64,000 nucleotides of DNA from CAYVHB01 sp964450865 (GTDB taxonomy: Bacteria > Bacillota > Clostridia > Saccharofermentanales > UBA5734), in NCBI GenBank assembly GCA_964450865.1, contig CAYVHB010000003.1:68173-132172 (forward strand), in the 5' to 3' direction. Below, piece by piece: positions 16,972 to 25,248 of the stretch. Both the position numbers and the translations under genes were made by a program. The notes beneath the pieces are model-generated. The model did no database searches. It worked only from the letters and a program-made list of their open reading frames with translations, and had not been told where the DNA came from. Within the stretch, counting starts at the first letter, position 1. The number at the start of each line of letters is the position of its first letter.

Positions 16972-18075
16972 TCAGCTGCGGATCCGCCGCCGGCCGAGAA
17001 TCCTGGCCTTGGCACGCTGCAGCCGGCGGGCGGCGATTTTATCCCGAATGGCCTTCAGGGGAACCCAGCCGCCCAGGCCCGGGATCCGGTTCATCAGCCG
17101 GAAGAAGAGCGAATACCAGAAAAAAACAGCCAGGCCGGTTGCCGCCAGAGCCAGCAAGCGATTGTAGCGGGTCAGGGTTTCAAGAATGATCCGCGGAAAC
17201 AGGACCGGGTACTGGTTGATCCGGACGTAGTCCTGATACCAGCCAATTTCGCTGCGCGGCGCTGTCGTTAATTGGATTGTCTGCGTTGTGAAGGGCCAGA
17301 TAATAGTTGGCACCTTGCCTACCGTCAGGTCGCCCAGGCCTTCAGCGATGGGCCAGGCAGGCAATATACCCATATTGCGCACGTTGACCGTCTGGTAGCC
17401 CGGCTGGTTCAGGGCCACACGTTCCGAGACACTGCCCGGATTTTCGCTGACCAGATAACGCACCTGGGTCAAGCGTGAGCCAGCCAGGACACTGACAATC
17501 ACCAGGCCGGCAGCCAGCAGGCCAACCAGTCGATAGACATGGCGCAGGCGCCAGCGCCGCCGGCTGCGACGTTTGCGCCTGGGAAACAGCTGGCCGGAGA
17601 AGGCCAGCAGCACCCCGGCCGCTACGAGAATCCCCGCCAGCACCGGCGCGAATGAACCCAGATTTTTGCCTGCCGTCTCGGAGATATTGCCCAGGCCCCG
17701 CAAGACCAGCGGTTTGCCAAAAACGGTCACGACCTTGCCGACCATCCGTTCGGGTTTCAGTTCGGGTTCACCGCTGGCCTGATCGGTATAGGGGGCGTTA
17801 TCCCCTTTGGTGATATACCCCGTTTCGCCAACGGCAATGATCCGGTGGGTGATGTATTTGGCCGGCAGCGTAACCGGACGATAGGTCACGATGTCACCCA
17901 CCTGCCAGGAACGGGTTGGCAAGACGAAAAACGCGTCATGGACCCGGATCAGCGGCAGCATGCTTTCTGAATAGACATAAGTTAAAAAAGGAGTGCCACT
18001 GGCTGTGGCGGCCAGGTTGATCCCAACCAGGGCCGCCACGATCGCAATGAGCACACCATAAACAAACTTTTTCAT
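16972..18075 (-). CDS. sipW: SipW-type signal peptidase I (archaeal/ER type)
   Basis: A protein of 367 residues. The N-terminal membrane segment is followed by YVYSESMLPLIRVHDAFFVL, with the serine nucleophile in SESM. A histidine replaces the usual lysine in ITHRIIAVGE, and ITKGDNAPYTD is the third conserved box. The Ser/His arrangement marks the SipW/archaeal group (S26B). Two further membrane segments flank a basic stretch (FPRRKRRSRRRWR). A C-terminal extension of about 170 residues, longer than B. subtilis SipW, includes an extracytoplasmic region and a last membrane segment. It probably releases the mature secreted proteins encoded on both sides. No strong ribosome binding site is seen before the ATG. 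Confidence 0.88.
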   Translation of the reverse strand: MKKFVYGVLIAIVAALVGINLAATASGTPFLTYVYSESMLPLIRVHDAFFVLPTRSWQVGDIVTYRPVTLPAKYITHRIIAVGETGYITKGDNAPYTDQASGEPELKPERMVGKVVTVFGKPLVLRGLGNISETAGKNLGSFAPVLAGILVAAGVLLAFSGQLFPRRKRRSRRRWRLRHVYRLVGLLAAGLVIVSVLAGSRLTQVRYLVSENPGSVSERVALNQPGYQTVNVRNMGILPAWPIAEGLGDLTVGKVPTIIWPFTTQTIQLTTAPRSEIGWYQDYVRINQYPVLFPRIILETLTRYNRLLALAATGLAVFFWYSLFFRLMNRIPGLGGWVPLKAIRDKIAARRLQRAKARILGRRRIRS

Positions 18076-18132
18076 AATTACCAGTGCTGTATCATGAATT
18101 GCTCGCAGATCCAGCCGAATTCAGTTTTGATT

Positions 18133-18138
18133 ATTATA
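18133..18138 (-). promoter_or_regulatory. Candidate -10 element for the signal peptidase gene
   Basis: TATAAT on the minus strand, preceded by TGG (extended -10, TGGTATAAT), about 58 bp before the ATG. No good -35 hexamer is seen at the usual distance. Confidence 0.5.
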
Positions 18139-18236
18139 CCATACAGAACCATTGAAGCGGCTGATTAAGACGCGGCTGTCCGGCTCGTTGAGTTGCGCAA
18201 GCGGATTGATTAAAGATTTAGCGAAAAGCGACTGGG

Positions 18237-18776
18237 TTACGGGGCGACCGGAGCGGTATTGGAACCACCACGGATTTCGAGGGTCCCAACCAGGGTCTGG
18301 GTCGCATCGCCATCAGCATTCGAGGTATCGATGTCAAAGTAGTATTCCTGGGTTGCACCGGAGGCAATCGTCGCCGAACCGATCAGGTTCACAACGTCAA
18401 TGCCCTGTGCCGCGGCGTCATTGAAATTCACGGTGACTTCCAGGTCCGAATTGTTCGTCAGGGAGAAGACCGGCACGGAGGCAGAACCAACCAGGAAGCG
18501 GGCATCGGTGTTCCAGCCGTTCAGCGTATCGCCAGTGGCCACGGCCTTGGTCAGGTCAAACGAGACTTCACCATTAGCTTCAGTTACAAACACACCCTTG
18601 GTGTCATAGCTGTTCAGGGCGGTGAACTGGATCGCCACACCATCTGCCGTATCCAGCAGAACGGAGCCGGCGGACACGCTGCGGTCGAGGTAGATGCTGG
18701 TCAAGGCGGCCGATCCGACGGCCAGGATGCTCAGGGCGGCAACAATCAGCAGGGCACTCAGTTTGGTACGTTTCAT
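18237..18776 (-). CDS. SipW-type secreted filament-like subunit, paralogue 2 (recent duplicate)
   Basis: A protein of 179 residues identical to paralogue 1 except for the C-terminal tail, RGGSNTAPVAP in place of RGGDEVIPAAP. The tail is closer to that of paralogue 3 (RGGSGAAPVAP). Signal peptide, post-signal motif LDRSVSAGS, promoter and terminators are copied without change. The lack of changes elsewhere shows the duplication is recent or kept uniform by gene conversion. Two differently tailed subunits would be made from identical promoters. Confidence 0.65.
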   Translation of the reverse strand: MKRTKLSALLIVAALSILAVGSAALTSIYLDRSVSAGSVLLDTADGVAIQFTALNSYDTKGVFVTEANGEVSFDLTKAVATGDTLNGWNTDARFLVGSASVPVFSLTNNSDLEVTVNFNDAAAQGIDVVNLIGSATIASGATQEYYFDIDTSNADGDATQTLVGTLEIRGGSNTAPVAP

Positions 18777-18902
18777 TTTCATATTCCTCCATCAAATCGT
18801 TTTTCGCTGACCTGTCCGGTTCGGCCTGGCCGGTATGGGCTGGCCGGGGTGGATCTGTTACCTGGCTGCCGGAATCAGGTTCTGTTTTTTCTTTATGGCT
18901 TT

Positions 18903-18967
18903 ATTCTACACGCCGGCCAGTCCCCCCGACAGTGTTCACAAGCACGCCTCCGGTGTGAATATTTCAC
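18903..18967 (-). promoter_or_regulatory. Conserved promoter/operator of paralogue 2
   Basis: Exact copy of the paralogue 1 control region: palindrome at 18955-18967, CACTGTC at 18928-18934, TAGAAT at 18903-18908. Confidence 0.65.
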
Positions 18968-18987
18968 TACTTCCCTGCTTCCGGCCA

Positions 18988-19016
18988 ACAAAAAATCACA
19001 CCGTTGCCAGTGTGAT
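18988..19016 (-). terminator. Rho-independent terminator (duplicated copy)
   Basis: Identical to the terminator at 16868-16896. In this place it ends transcription from the response regulator gene and keeps paralogue 2 under its own promoter. Confidence 0.8.
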
Positions 19017-19109
19017 CCTTGATCCGGATGTGTCCTGAATGCCTCGGTCTTGATCAGGATCCTTTCACGCCTCACGCCCGGTTAGCCCCGGTCAGCTGCG
19101 GATCCGCCG

Positions 19110-19772
19110 TTAATCGACCAGGTGGTGGCGGATGGCAAATACCGCCAGCTGGGTGCGATCTTTCAGCATCAGCTTGGAGATCAGCTCGGTGATAATATTG
19201 CGGACCCGGCCTTCGGCCAGATAGAGCTCCTGGGCGATTTCGGATGTTGTCTTGCCATCGACAACCATCTTGATGATTTTCAGCTCACGTTCATTGAGCT
19301 TGACTTCAATACCGCTGATCAGCAGGATCTTGACCTCGCGCCGCTCGGCCGTGACGCGCGGTACCGGGCGGCGGGCCACCTCACGGACATCCTTGTGCAA
19401 GACCTCCATGCCGGTATGCACACTGCGGATAGCCAGGGCCAGCTCTTCCTTGCTGACGCTCTTCAGGATATAGCCGTCGGCACCGCTGCGGATGGCATCG
19501 GATACATCCTCTTCACCATATGAAGCAGTCAGGACCAGGATTTTACACGGCAGGCCGGCGGCCTTGATCTTCTTGACCGCTTCAATGCCGTTGCAGACAG
19601 GCATATGGATATCCATCAGTACCACGTCGGGCTGCTGGGTTCTCGCCATTTCGAAGGCCTCATTGCCATCGCGGGCGCCACCAGTGACCTGGATATCATC
19701 GTTACTGCTGAGCATCATCTCCAGCAGGTCACGGAACAGTTGCTGGTCTTCAGCGATCAGAACTTTAATCAT
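19110..19772 (-). CDS. NarL/LuxR-type response regulator
   Basis: A protein of 220 residues. The receiver domain has the acidic pair AEDQ near residues 8-9, the phosphoacceptor aspartate in VVLMDIHMP, the conserved threonine in VLTAS and lysine in YILKSVS. The C-terminal LuxR-type helix-turn-helix reads LNERELKIIKMVVDGKTTSEIAQEL then VRNIITELISKL. It overlaps the 3' end of the REC-GGDEF-REC-HPt gene by eight bases, so the two are translationally linked. It is the last gene of the signalling unit and sits right before the secreted-protein genes. Their upstream palindromes (GTGAA-N3-TTCAC) are candidate targets. Confidence 0.88.
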   Translation of the reverse strand: MIKVLIAEDQQLFRDLLEMMLSSNDDIQVTGGARDGNEAFEMARTQQPDVVLMDIHMPVCNGIEAVKKIKAAGLPCKILVLTASYGEEDVSDAIRSGADGYILKSVSKEELALAIRSVHTGMEVLHKDVREVARRPVPRVTAERREVKILLISGIEVKLNERELKIIKMVVDGKTTSEIAQELYLAEGRVRNIITELISKLMLKDRTQLAVFAIRHHLVD

Positions 19773-21750
19773 GGCGCTCCTCCGTTAATGGTGCAGCAGA
19801 GCATTCGTCAAGATAGGCTGTATATGCGGTAACAATCGCAGCTACATCGCGCTCGATGATTGCAATTAAATGTACGATTTTTTCGTTTGATGCGTCAAGT
19901 GCTCCGTCAGGCCCTTGCCGGCCAATCCGCTCCAGCTGGTGGGCCAGGTCCATGGTTGCGAAGGCATTGAAAATGGCCAGCCCGCCCTTGAGATCATGGG
20001 CTGAGCGGGCCAGCCCGGGCCAGTCTTCAGCCTGGGCGGCTTGCCGGAGCGCGGCCAGCTGGGTGGTGGCACTTTGGACAAATTTAGCCAGCAAGAGCCG
20101 CAGCAGATGCAAGTCACCGTTTACCTTGGCCAGGACAGCCTCCTTCGTTGCCAGGGAGAATTGCACGTCCGGGTCCGGTTCAAGCGGGATTGAGGCGAAG
20201 TTGCCGGTATCTTCAGTCATCCTCAGAATGGCCTGGTTGCCGGGCCGCGGCACGCCGCCAGGCTGTGGCACGTCCGGAGAAGCAGTCCGCGGCTGGGCTG
20301 CTGGCGTATCCGGACTGGCCGGATCAGTCCTCTTCCCGGTTTGCGCCGGCTCCCCGGACGGTTCGGCCGGCAGGCAGCATGAGGCCTGATCCGGTTCTTG
20401 TGCGGTCATCTGATTGCTATCGGCATAATCAGCGGCCAACCGCTGAAGCTGTTCGGCAATGCGCATGAACAGATGCCGGATATCTTCAGGCGTAAAAGGC
20501 TTTTGCAGCTGATAGTCAAACAGCGCCGCGGCATCCGGGTCCTGCAGATCTTCCAGGCGGTTGCCGGACAAGGCGGCCAGCCAGACGGGCGGGTGGTGCG
20601 GCTGGCGGGACAGGGCCCGGATTTGCCGGGCTGCCTGGGTGCCATTCAGGACCGGCATCTGCCAGTCAAGCAGAACAGCGTCAAAGGGGGCATTGGCAGG
20701 TGTCGCTGCGTAGGCGGCTACAGCCGCCTGGCCATCCCCGACCGCCTGGCAGGATACATCATAGCGTTCGCAGATGCGGGTCAGCAGCAGCCGGTTCATC
20801 TCGTCATCTTCGGCAATCAGGACCCGGAGCCGGCTGATATCTGGCTGACCCTGTTCCATGCCGGCTGATGATGCCGGATTGCTCAGCCGGTCAGCGAGAT
20901 TGCGGAAAGCCAGCTTGATGAAATGCTGCTGGTTCATCTCCTGACTGTAAACCTGGGAACCGAATATGAGGACCGGCACCAGTCCTGACATCGGACAAGG
21001 CTCAAGCCGGGCGCTGGTCAGGCTGGCCAGGCGCTGCATCAGGGTTAATGCGCCGCCCGACCCGGTTTCGGGCAACAGCAGCAGGAACTGGTCGCTGTCC
21101 CACCGGCAGACGAAGTCGAGTTCACGCACATTTTCCTGCAGCAGCTGGGCGACACGCTTGAGCAGCTGGTTGCCGCCGGACCGGCCGCAACCGGCAACAA
21201 TTTCCGGATAATTGACAATCCGCACGGCCAGGATGGCAAACATTTCGCCCTTGCGGACAAAGCGGGCCTGTTCATAATCAATTTTATTGAGCATTTCGCG
21301 CTGGTTCAGCAAGCCGGTGAGCGGATCATGGGCGGCAGCCAGCTCCAGTTCCCGCCGGATGCGTTTCAATTCGACATGGGTCTTGATGCGGGCCAGCAAT
21401 TCCAGGGTGTTGAATGGTTTGCGGATGTAATCAACCGCGCCGCTTTCAAAGCCTTTGATCAGGCTTTCGATGTCGATGCGGGCACTCAGGAAGATAATTG
21501 GTATATCATCATAGGCCTCAATGGCCCGGATGCGCAAGCAGGTCTCATAGCCGTCGAGGTCAGGCATCATGACATCCAGCAGGATCAGGTCGGGCTGGAT
21601 ATGGGCCAGCAGATCAAGGGCAGCCTGGCCGGAATCGGCCAGATAGATGTCGTATTTGTTTTTCTCCAGCAGACCACCGACGATCTCCAGGTTTTCCATC
21701 GTATCATCAACAATCAGGATCTTCGGCCAGGCAGAATCAGAAGTGACCAT
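19765..21750 (-). CDS. Phosphorelay protein: REC - degenerate GGDEF - REC - HPt
   Basis: A protein of 661 residues. First receiver domain at 9-125 (ILIVDD, phosphoacceptor in LILLDVMMPD, SGAVDYIRKPF). A GGDEF-like domain at about 140-300 starts HDPLTGLLNQRE, but the catalytic signature reads RWDSDQF in place of RxGGDEF, so cyclase activity is unlikely. A second receiver follows (LIAEDDEMN, DAVLLDWQMPVLNG, YQLQKPFTP). A Pro-rich linker of about 100 residues leads to an HPt domain with the histidine in SAHDLKGGLAIF. The start at 21750 is set by GGAGG and overlaps the kinase gene by 14 bases. It should pass phosphate between the kinase and the LuxR-type regulator. Confidence 0.85.
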   Translation of the reverse strand: MVTSDSAWPKILIVDDTMENLEIVGGLLEKNKYDIYLADSGQAALDLLAHIQPDLILLDVMMPDLDGYETCLRIRAIEAYDDIPIIFLSARIDIESLIKGFESGAVDYIRKPFNTLELLARIKTHVELKRIRRELELAAAHDPLTGLLNQREMLNKIDYEQARFVRKGEMFAILAVRIVNYPEIVAGCGRSGGNQLLKRVAQLLQENVRELDFVCRWDSDQFLLLLPETGSGGALTLMQRLASLTSARLEPCPMSGLVPVLIFGSQVYSQEMNQQHFIKLAFRNLADRLSNPASSAGMEQGQPDISRLRVLIAEDDEMNRLLLTRICERYDVSCQAVGDGQAAVAAYAATPANAPFDAVLLDWQMPVLNGTQAARQIRALSRQPHHPPVWLAALSGNRLEDLQDPDAAALFDYQLQKPFTPEDIRHLFMRIAEQLQRLAADYADSNQMTAQEPDQASCCLPAEPSGEPAQTGKRTDPASPDTPAAQPRTASPDVPQPGGVPRPGNQAILRMTEDTGNFASIPLEPDPDVQFSLATKEAVLAKVNGDLHLLRLLLAKFVQSATTQLAALRQAAQAEDWPGLARSAHDLKGGLAIFNAFATMDLAHQLERIGRQGPDGALDASNEKIVHLIAIIERDVAAIVTAYTAYLDECSAAPLTEERHD

Positions 21751-24313
21751 GGTGGTTACCTCCGTTGGCCGGACTGCCGGCGGCGCCTGTGGATCCGGGC
21801 TGGCCGGATCCGGCCGGCTCACCTGGCTGGATAAAGGGCCGGATCAGGTCAGGATACCAGACCAGCAGCTCACGGATTTTCCGGATATGGTAGGTATTGG
21901 CCGCCTGTAACAGCGACTGGGCATAATTGTGCAGCTGCTTCAGGCCAAAAGCCTGGCTGACCTCCACCAGCTGGCCGGCCAGCATCCGCGCCGATCGCAC
22001 GCCGTTGGTCAGGCGGCACTCCCGCCACAGGCCGGCCTGCAACAGAATCAGCCGTTCAGCCAGACCCCGCTGGAAAGGCGCAGCCGGCAACCAGCCTGGG
22101 CCGGTTACGAGCAGCCGGGCCGGTTCGGCTGGGGGCTCAGCCAATGGTCCATGCTCAGATGCCGGACTGTCCGCATGACTGGCGCTGACCTGGACAGGAT
22201 ATTCCGGATGTGGTTTATCAGCCAGATCGATGTTGACAGGAGGTATGGCAGCTGGCATTGCAGCTGGGGTGGCGCCGGCCCGATCGGCCGGACCGGATTG
22301 TGGGCCAGTCGATGAGCCAGAAGAGGAGTCAGCCGGTGGGACGGATGAAACAGGTACGGGGTGAGACGGAAAGCTGGCCCGGTCGGGCAGCCGGCGGCTG
22401 GCCGGATGTGCAGATTCGGTGGACAGCACATCAGCCGGCTGGACGAAGACCGGCTGGCTGGCAGCCGGTGCAGTCAGCATGCGCCCCTTGCGGGTGCTGA
22501 CCGGTGTTGCAGGCAGGTCAATGATAAAGCTCGAGCCGTGGCCAGGCTGGCTTTCGAGGTTGATCTGGCCGCCCATCAGCTCGACGAGGCGCTTGCTGAT
22601 CGACAGGCCCAGGCCAGTTCCGCCATATTTCTTGGTGCTCTGGCCGTCCTGCTGTTTAAAAGGTTCAAAAATCAGCTGCTGCTGGTCCACCGGGATACCA
22701 ATGCCGGTGTCCCTGACGATAAATTGCAGATCGACCGCCTGCCCTGACTGGTCCTTGGCCAGGCAGCGGGCGATCACCGCAATCGATCCCCGATCCGTAA
22801 ATTTCACGGCGTTACCCACCAGATTAAAGAGAACCTGCCGGGTCCGGACCTCATCGAGGACCAGGGCTGGCGGCAGGACCGGGTCAATCTGCAATGAAAG
22901 CTCGAGCTGCTTCTCGGTCAGTTTCAGGGAAAAGATCTCCTTGATCTCCTCAAACAGCCTGGCCAGTTCGACATCGTCAGTCTGCAGGACGATCTTGCCG
23001 ATCTCGATCCGGGACAAGTCGAGAATATCATTGATCAGGTTGACCAGGGTATTGCCGGCCTTCTGGATCGCATTGAGATAATGCGTAGCCTGATCATTGA
23101 CGGCCAGGTCTTTCAACAGAGCGGTATAACCAAGGATGGCATTCATCGGGGTCCGGATCTCGTGGGACATGTTGGCCAGGAACTGACTTTTCAGCGCGTT
23201 GGCCTCCTCGGCAGCGTGCCGGGCTGTTTCCAGTTCTTCTTCGATGCCCTGTCGTTCTATTGTCTTCTGAATCGAGTGGGCAAACATCGCCAGGGTCGAG
23301 AACTCTGCCTCGGTCCACTGCCGTTCATATTTACATTCATCAAAACCGACAAAACCCCAGAAAAAGCCCCGGACGAAAATCGGAATGACCACCAGCGACA
23401 GGATCTGCTGGGCCTCCAGCAATTCCCGGGTCTTGGTGCTGGCCATCAGGCGGACTACGCCATGATAAGACTCACCTTGCTGCAGGGGGCCAATAAAATC
23501 GGCAACATCCTGAAAAGGAATATTGCGCAGCTCCGGATTGTCAATCTGCGGCTCACGAAAGCCGGAGTTCCATTCGATACGCTGGCTGGTCGTCCACTGC
23601 CCGTTATCATCGCAATGATTGACAAACAGATAAACCCGGTCAACGTCAGTCGCCTCACCGATCTGGACGAGGCAATTGGCAATGGCCGGGAAGAGATTCC
23701 GGTTTTCAATCAGTTCCTTGCTGGACCAGGCGACAGCCGACAAGATCTTCTCGCGCCTGCGCAAAGCATCCTCGGCCTGTTTGCGGTCTGTAATATCAAG
23801 CTGGGTTATGATCATGCGGGCCGGCTGGCTTGCGGCATCCCATTCAATGATCTGAGCGCGATTCAAGGTCCAGATCCAGGATCCATCATGGTGCTGCAGG
23901 CGGGTTTCCATCTCATAGCGGTCGGCGGTGCCGGCCAGATACTGGCCGATCATGGCCCGGCTGCGCACGCGGTCATCAGGCTGGAGCAGCTGCTCCCAGG
24001 TCTCAATGGTGCCGGGCACCAGCTCATTCAGGCGATAACCGACCATGGTCGCCAGTTGCTGGCTGAAAAGGCAGGTGCCAGTCTGGAGCTGCCAGTCCAG
24101 CAGGCCAATCCGGGCATTACTGAGCACGAGATTGAGGCAAAGCTCGCTATCGCGCAGCTGGGCCTCCAGCGGCATTGCGCCTGGTTGATTGGCGAGATTG
24201 GCATGGCTTTCCTGGCTGGCCTGACTGATATATTTGGCGCATACAGCATCAGCGGCAGCAAGGGATGCTGCCTGCGGCGGATACTGATCCGTTTCGCTGT
24301 TTGTTATTGCCAT
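21737..24313 (-). CDS. Sensor histidine kinase (PAS - GAF - HisKA - HATPase)
   Basis: A protein of 858 residues with no membrane segment. A PAS domain lies at about 55-180 and a GAF domain at about 190-360 (DVDRVYLFVN, VIPIFVRGFFWGFVGFDE). HisKA has FLANMSHEIRTPMNAILGY with the phosphorylated histidine. The ATPase domain has NLVGNAVKFT, DTGIGIP and KKYGGTGLGLSI. A Pro/Ala-rich linker then leads to a helical C-terminal region of about 90 residues without a clear family. There is no receiver in this protein; receivers and HPt are in the overlapping downstream gene. It is cytoplasmic and probably senses an internal signal. Its upstream region holds tandem repeats. Confidence 0.88.
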   Translation of the reverse strand: MAITNSETDQYPPQAASLAAADAVCAKYISQASQESHANLANQPGAMPLEAQLRDSELCLNLVLSNARIGLLDWQLQTGTCLFSQQLATMVGYRLNELVPGTIETWEQLLQPDDRVRSRAMIGQYLAGTADRYEMETRLQHHDGSWIWTLNRAQIIEWDAASQPARMIITQLDITDRKQAEDALRRREKILSAVAWSSKELIENRNLFPAIANCLVQIGEATDVDRVYLFVNHCDDNGQWTTSQRIEWNSGFREPQIDNPELRNIPFQDVADFIGPLQQGESYHGVVRLMASTKTRELLEAQQILSLVVIPIFVRGFFWGFVGFDECKYERQWTEAEFSTLAMFAHSIQKTIERQGIEEELETARHAAEEANALKSQFLANMSHEIRTPMNAILGYTALLKDLAVNDQATHYLNAIQKAGNTLVNLINDILDLSRIEIGKIVLQTDDVELARLFEEIKEIFSLKLTEKQLELSLQIDPVLPPALVLDEVRTRQVLFNLVGNAVKFTDRGSIAVIARCLAKDQSGQAVDLQFIVRDTGIGIPVDQQQLIFEPFKQQDGQSTKKYGGTGLGLSISKRLVELMGGQINLESQPGHGSSFIIDLPATPVSTRKGRMLTAPAASQPVFVQPADVLSTESAHPASRRLPDRASFPSHPVPVSSVPPADSSSGSSTGPQSGPADRAGATPAAMPAAIPPVNIDLADKPHPEYPVQVSASHADSPASEHGPLAEPPAEPARLLVTGPGWLPAAPFQRGLAERLILLQAGLWRECRLTNGVRSARMLAGQLVEVSQAFGLKQLHNYAQSLLQAANTYHIRKIRELLVWYPDLIRPFIQPGEPAGSGQPGSTGAAGSPANGGNHHGHF

Positions 24314-24857
24314 GCATGGACCCCCGGATTCATGCCGATGTCCCGCTCGTTTGATTTCCTGAGCCAGTTCATCCTGTCTGCAAGATCGTTTATACCTTTA
24401 TACAAGTATACGAGCCTGGTACGAACTGGTTCATTGCCACATATAATATCGTTCATCTCTTATACGAGCTGGTTCATCGCCATATATAATATCGTTCATC
24501 TCTATATGTTTATATATATTGACCAGTATAGCATAGAAAAATTAACCTGTCGCTTGCAACAAGCGATTTACCGGAGAAACATCTTGAATGGAGAAACAGC
24601 AGGAAGAATAATGCCAGCAGCAAGACCAGGTCACATGCAGCAATGATTCACGAAAAGTAAAAATGGATACAGCCCGGCCAAATTCAAAGCAGGGGCTACT
24701 TTTCCGGAATTTAAACAGGGTCTCGGGGATCTCTCTGTTAAGCCGTCATTAGCCGCGGTCCATCGTGACAGCGGTTCTGTCTTCAGCACGTTGAAAAGTT
24801 CTTCACTGCTCAGAACTGCATCGGCTGCTGCCGAACCTGACAGTTCCAGGCTTCCAG
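24314..24857. other. Intergenic region upstream of the kinase operon
   Basis: No convincing gene. It contains the 43-bp tandem repeats at 24420-24505 and an AT-rich stretch up to about 24540. A short AGTTCT...AGAACT inverted repeat with a small T run on the minus strand near 24795-24818 might end the acylphosphatase transcript, but the evidence is weak. Confidence 0.5.
24420..24505. repeat. Two imperfect 43-bp tandem repeats upstream of the kinase gene
   Basis: Unit 1 (24420-24462) and unit 2 (24463-24505) share tacga-ctggttcat-gcca-atataatatcgttcatctct. On the minus strand the sequence ATGAAC occurs at least four times at regular places, with another near 24370. It ends about 107 bp before the kinase start, so it may be a binding array or promoter duplication. 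Confidence 0.8.
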
Positions 24858-25136
24858 CTAATAATCAAAAGCAATGCGGAATGCACGTTCCGCCGGATTT
24901 ACCTCGATATGCGCAATCGTCAGATTGCTGATTTCGGAAAAACCGTTACCTCGGCGGATGGCAGCCAGGAATTCAGCCAGCTGCTCATAAGTACCCTGGA
25001 CTTCGATTTCGACGCGTCCGTCATCGAGATTACGCACGAACCCGGCCAGGCCAAAGCGCCCGGCCGAGCGCGAGACAAAATAACGAAAACCTACACCCTG
25101 AACCTGGCCCTCGCAGTAAATTCGATAGCGGACCAT
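24858..25136 (-). CDS. acyP: Acylphosphatase
   Basis: A protein of 92 residues, the typical size. GQVQGVGFRYFV supplies the phosphate-binding loop with the catalytic arginine, and GFVRNLDDGRVEIEVQG carries the catalytic asparagine. It hydrolyses carboxyl-phosphate bonds such as acetyl phosphate or 1,3-bisphosphoglycerate in the cytosol. The start at 25136 has GGAGGTG at the right distance, while the GTG three codons upstream lies within that site. It is the last gene of the presumed methyltransferase operon, 112 bp after the GTPase gene. Confidence 0.92.
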   Translation of the reverse strand: MVRYRIYCEGQVQGVGFRYFVSRSAGRFGLAGFVRNLDDGRVEIEVQGTYEQLAEFLAAIRRGNGFSEISNLTIAHIEVNPAERAFRIAFDY

Positions 25137-25248
25137 GTGAATCACCTCCAGCAGGCTTATTGCGGATAATTGCCAGGGTTAGATCCGGCCAGGAGCGGCT
25201 GGCCGGATCGGGTCAAGTAAGACTCCACCAGCCAGGAACAGGCCGGAT

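Larger units (their letters stand above)
16071..16989. repeat. 919-bp direct repeat, copy 1
   Basis: The same sequence recurs at 18191-19109, offset by 2120 bp. The copy includes a whole secreted-protein gene, its promoter, a terminator and the last 18 bases of the signal peptidase gene. By eye the copies are identical except at 16075 and at 13-14 sites within 16127-16159, the C-terminal codons. Because copy 1 directly adjoins the intact peptidase gene end, it is likely the parent. Confidence 0.92.
18191..19109. repeat. 919-bp direct repeat, copy 2
   Basis: Copy of 16071-16989, inserted between the LuxR-type regulator gene and the signal peptidase gene. Its right end carries the final 18 bases of the peptidase gene and stops one base before the stop codon of the regulator gene, which marks the junction precisely. 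Confidence 0.92.

Noticed and set aside
23081..24646. Long plus-strand open frame of 521 codons
   Set aside because: It is antisense to the histidine kinase gene, whose domains are unambiguous. The plus-strand translation has no family resemblance and biased composition.
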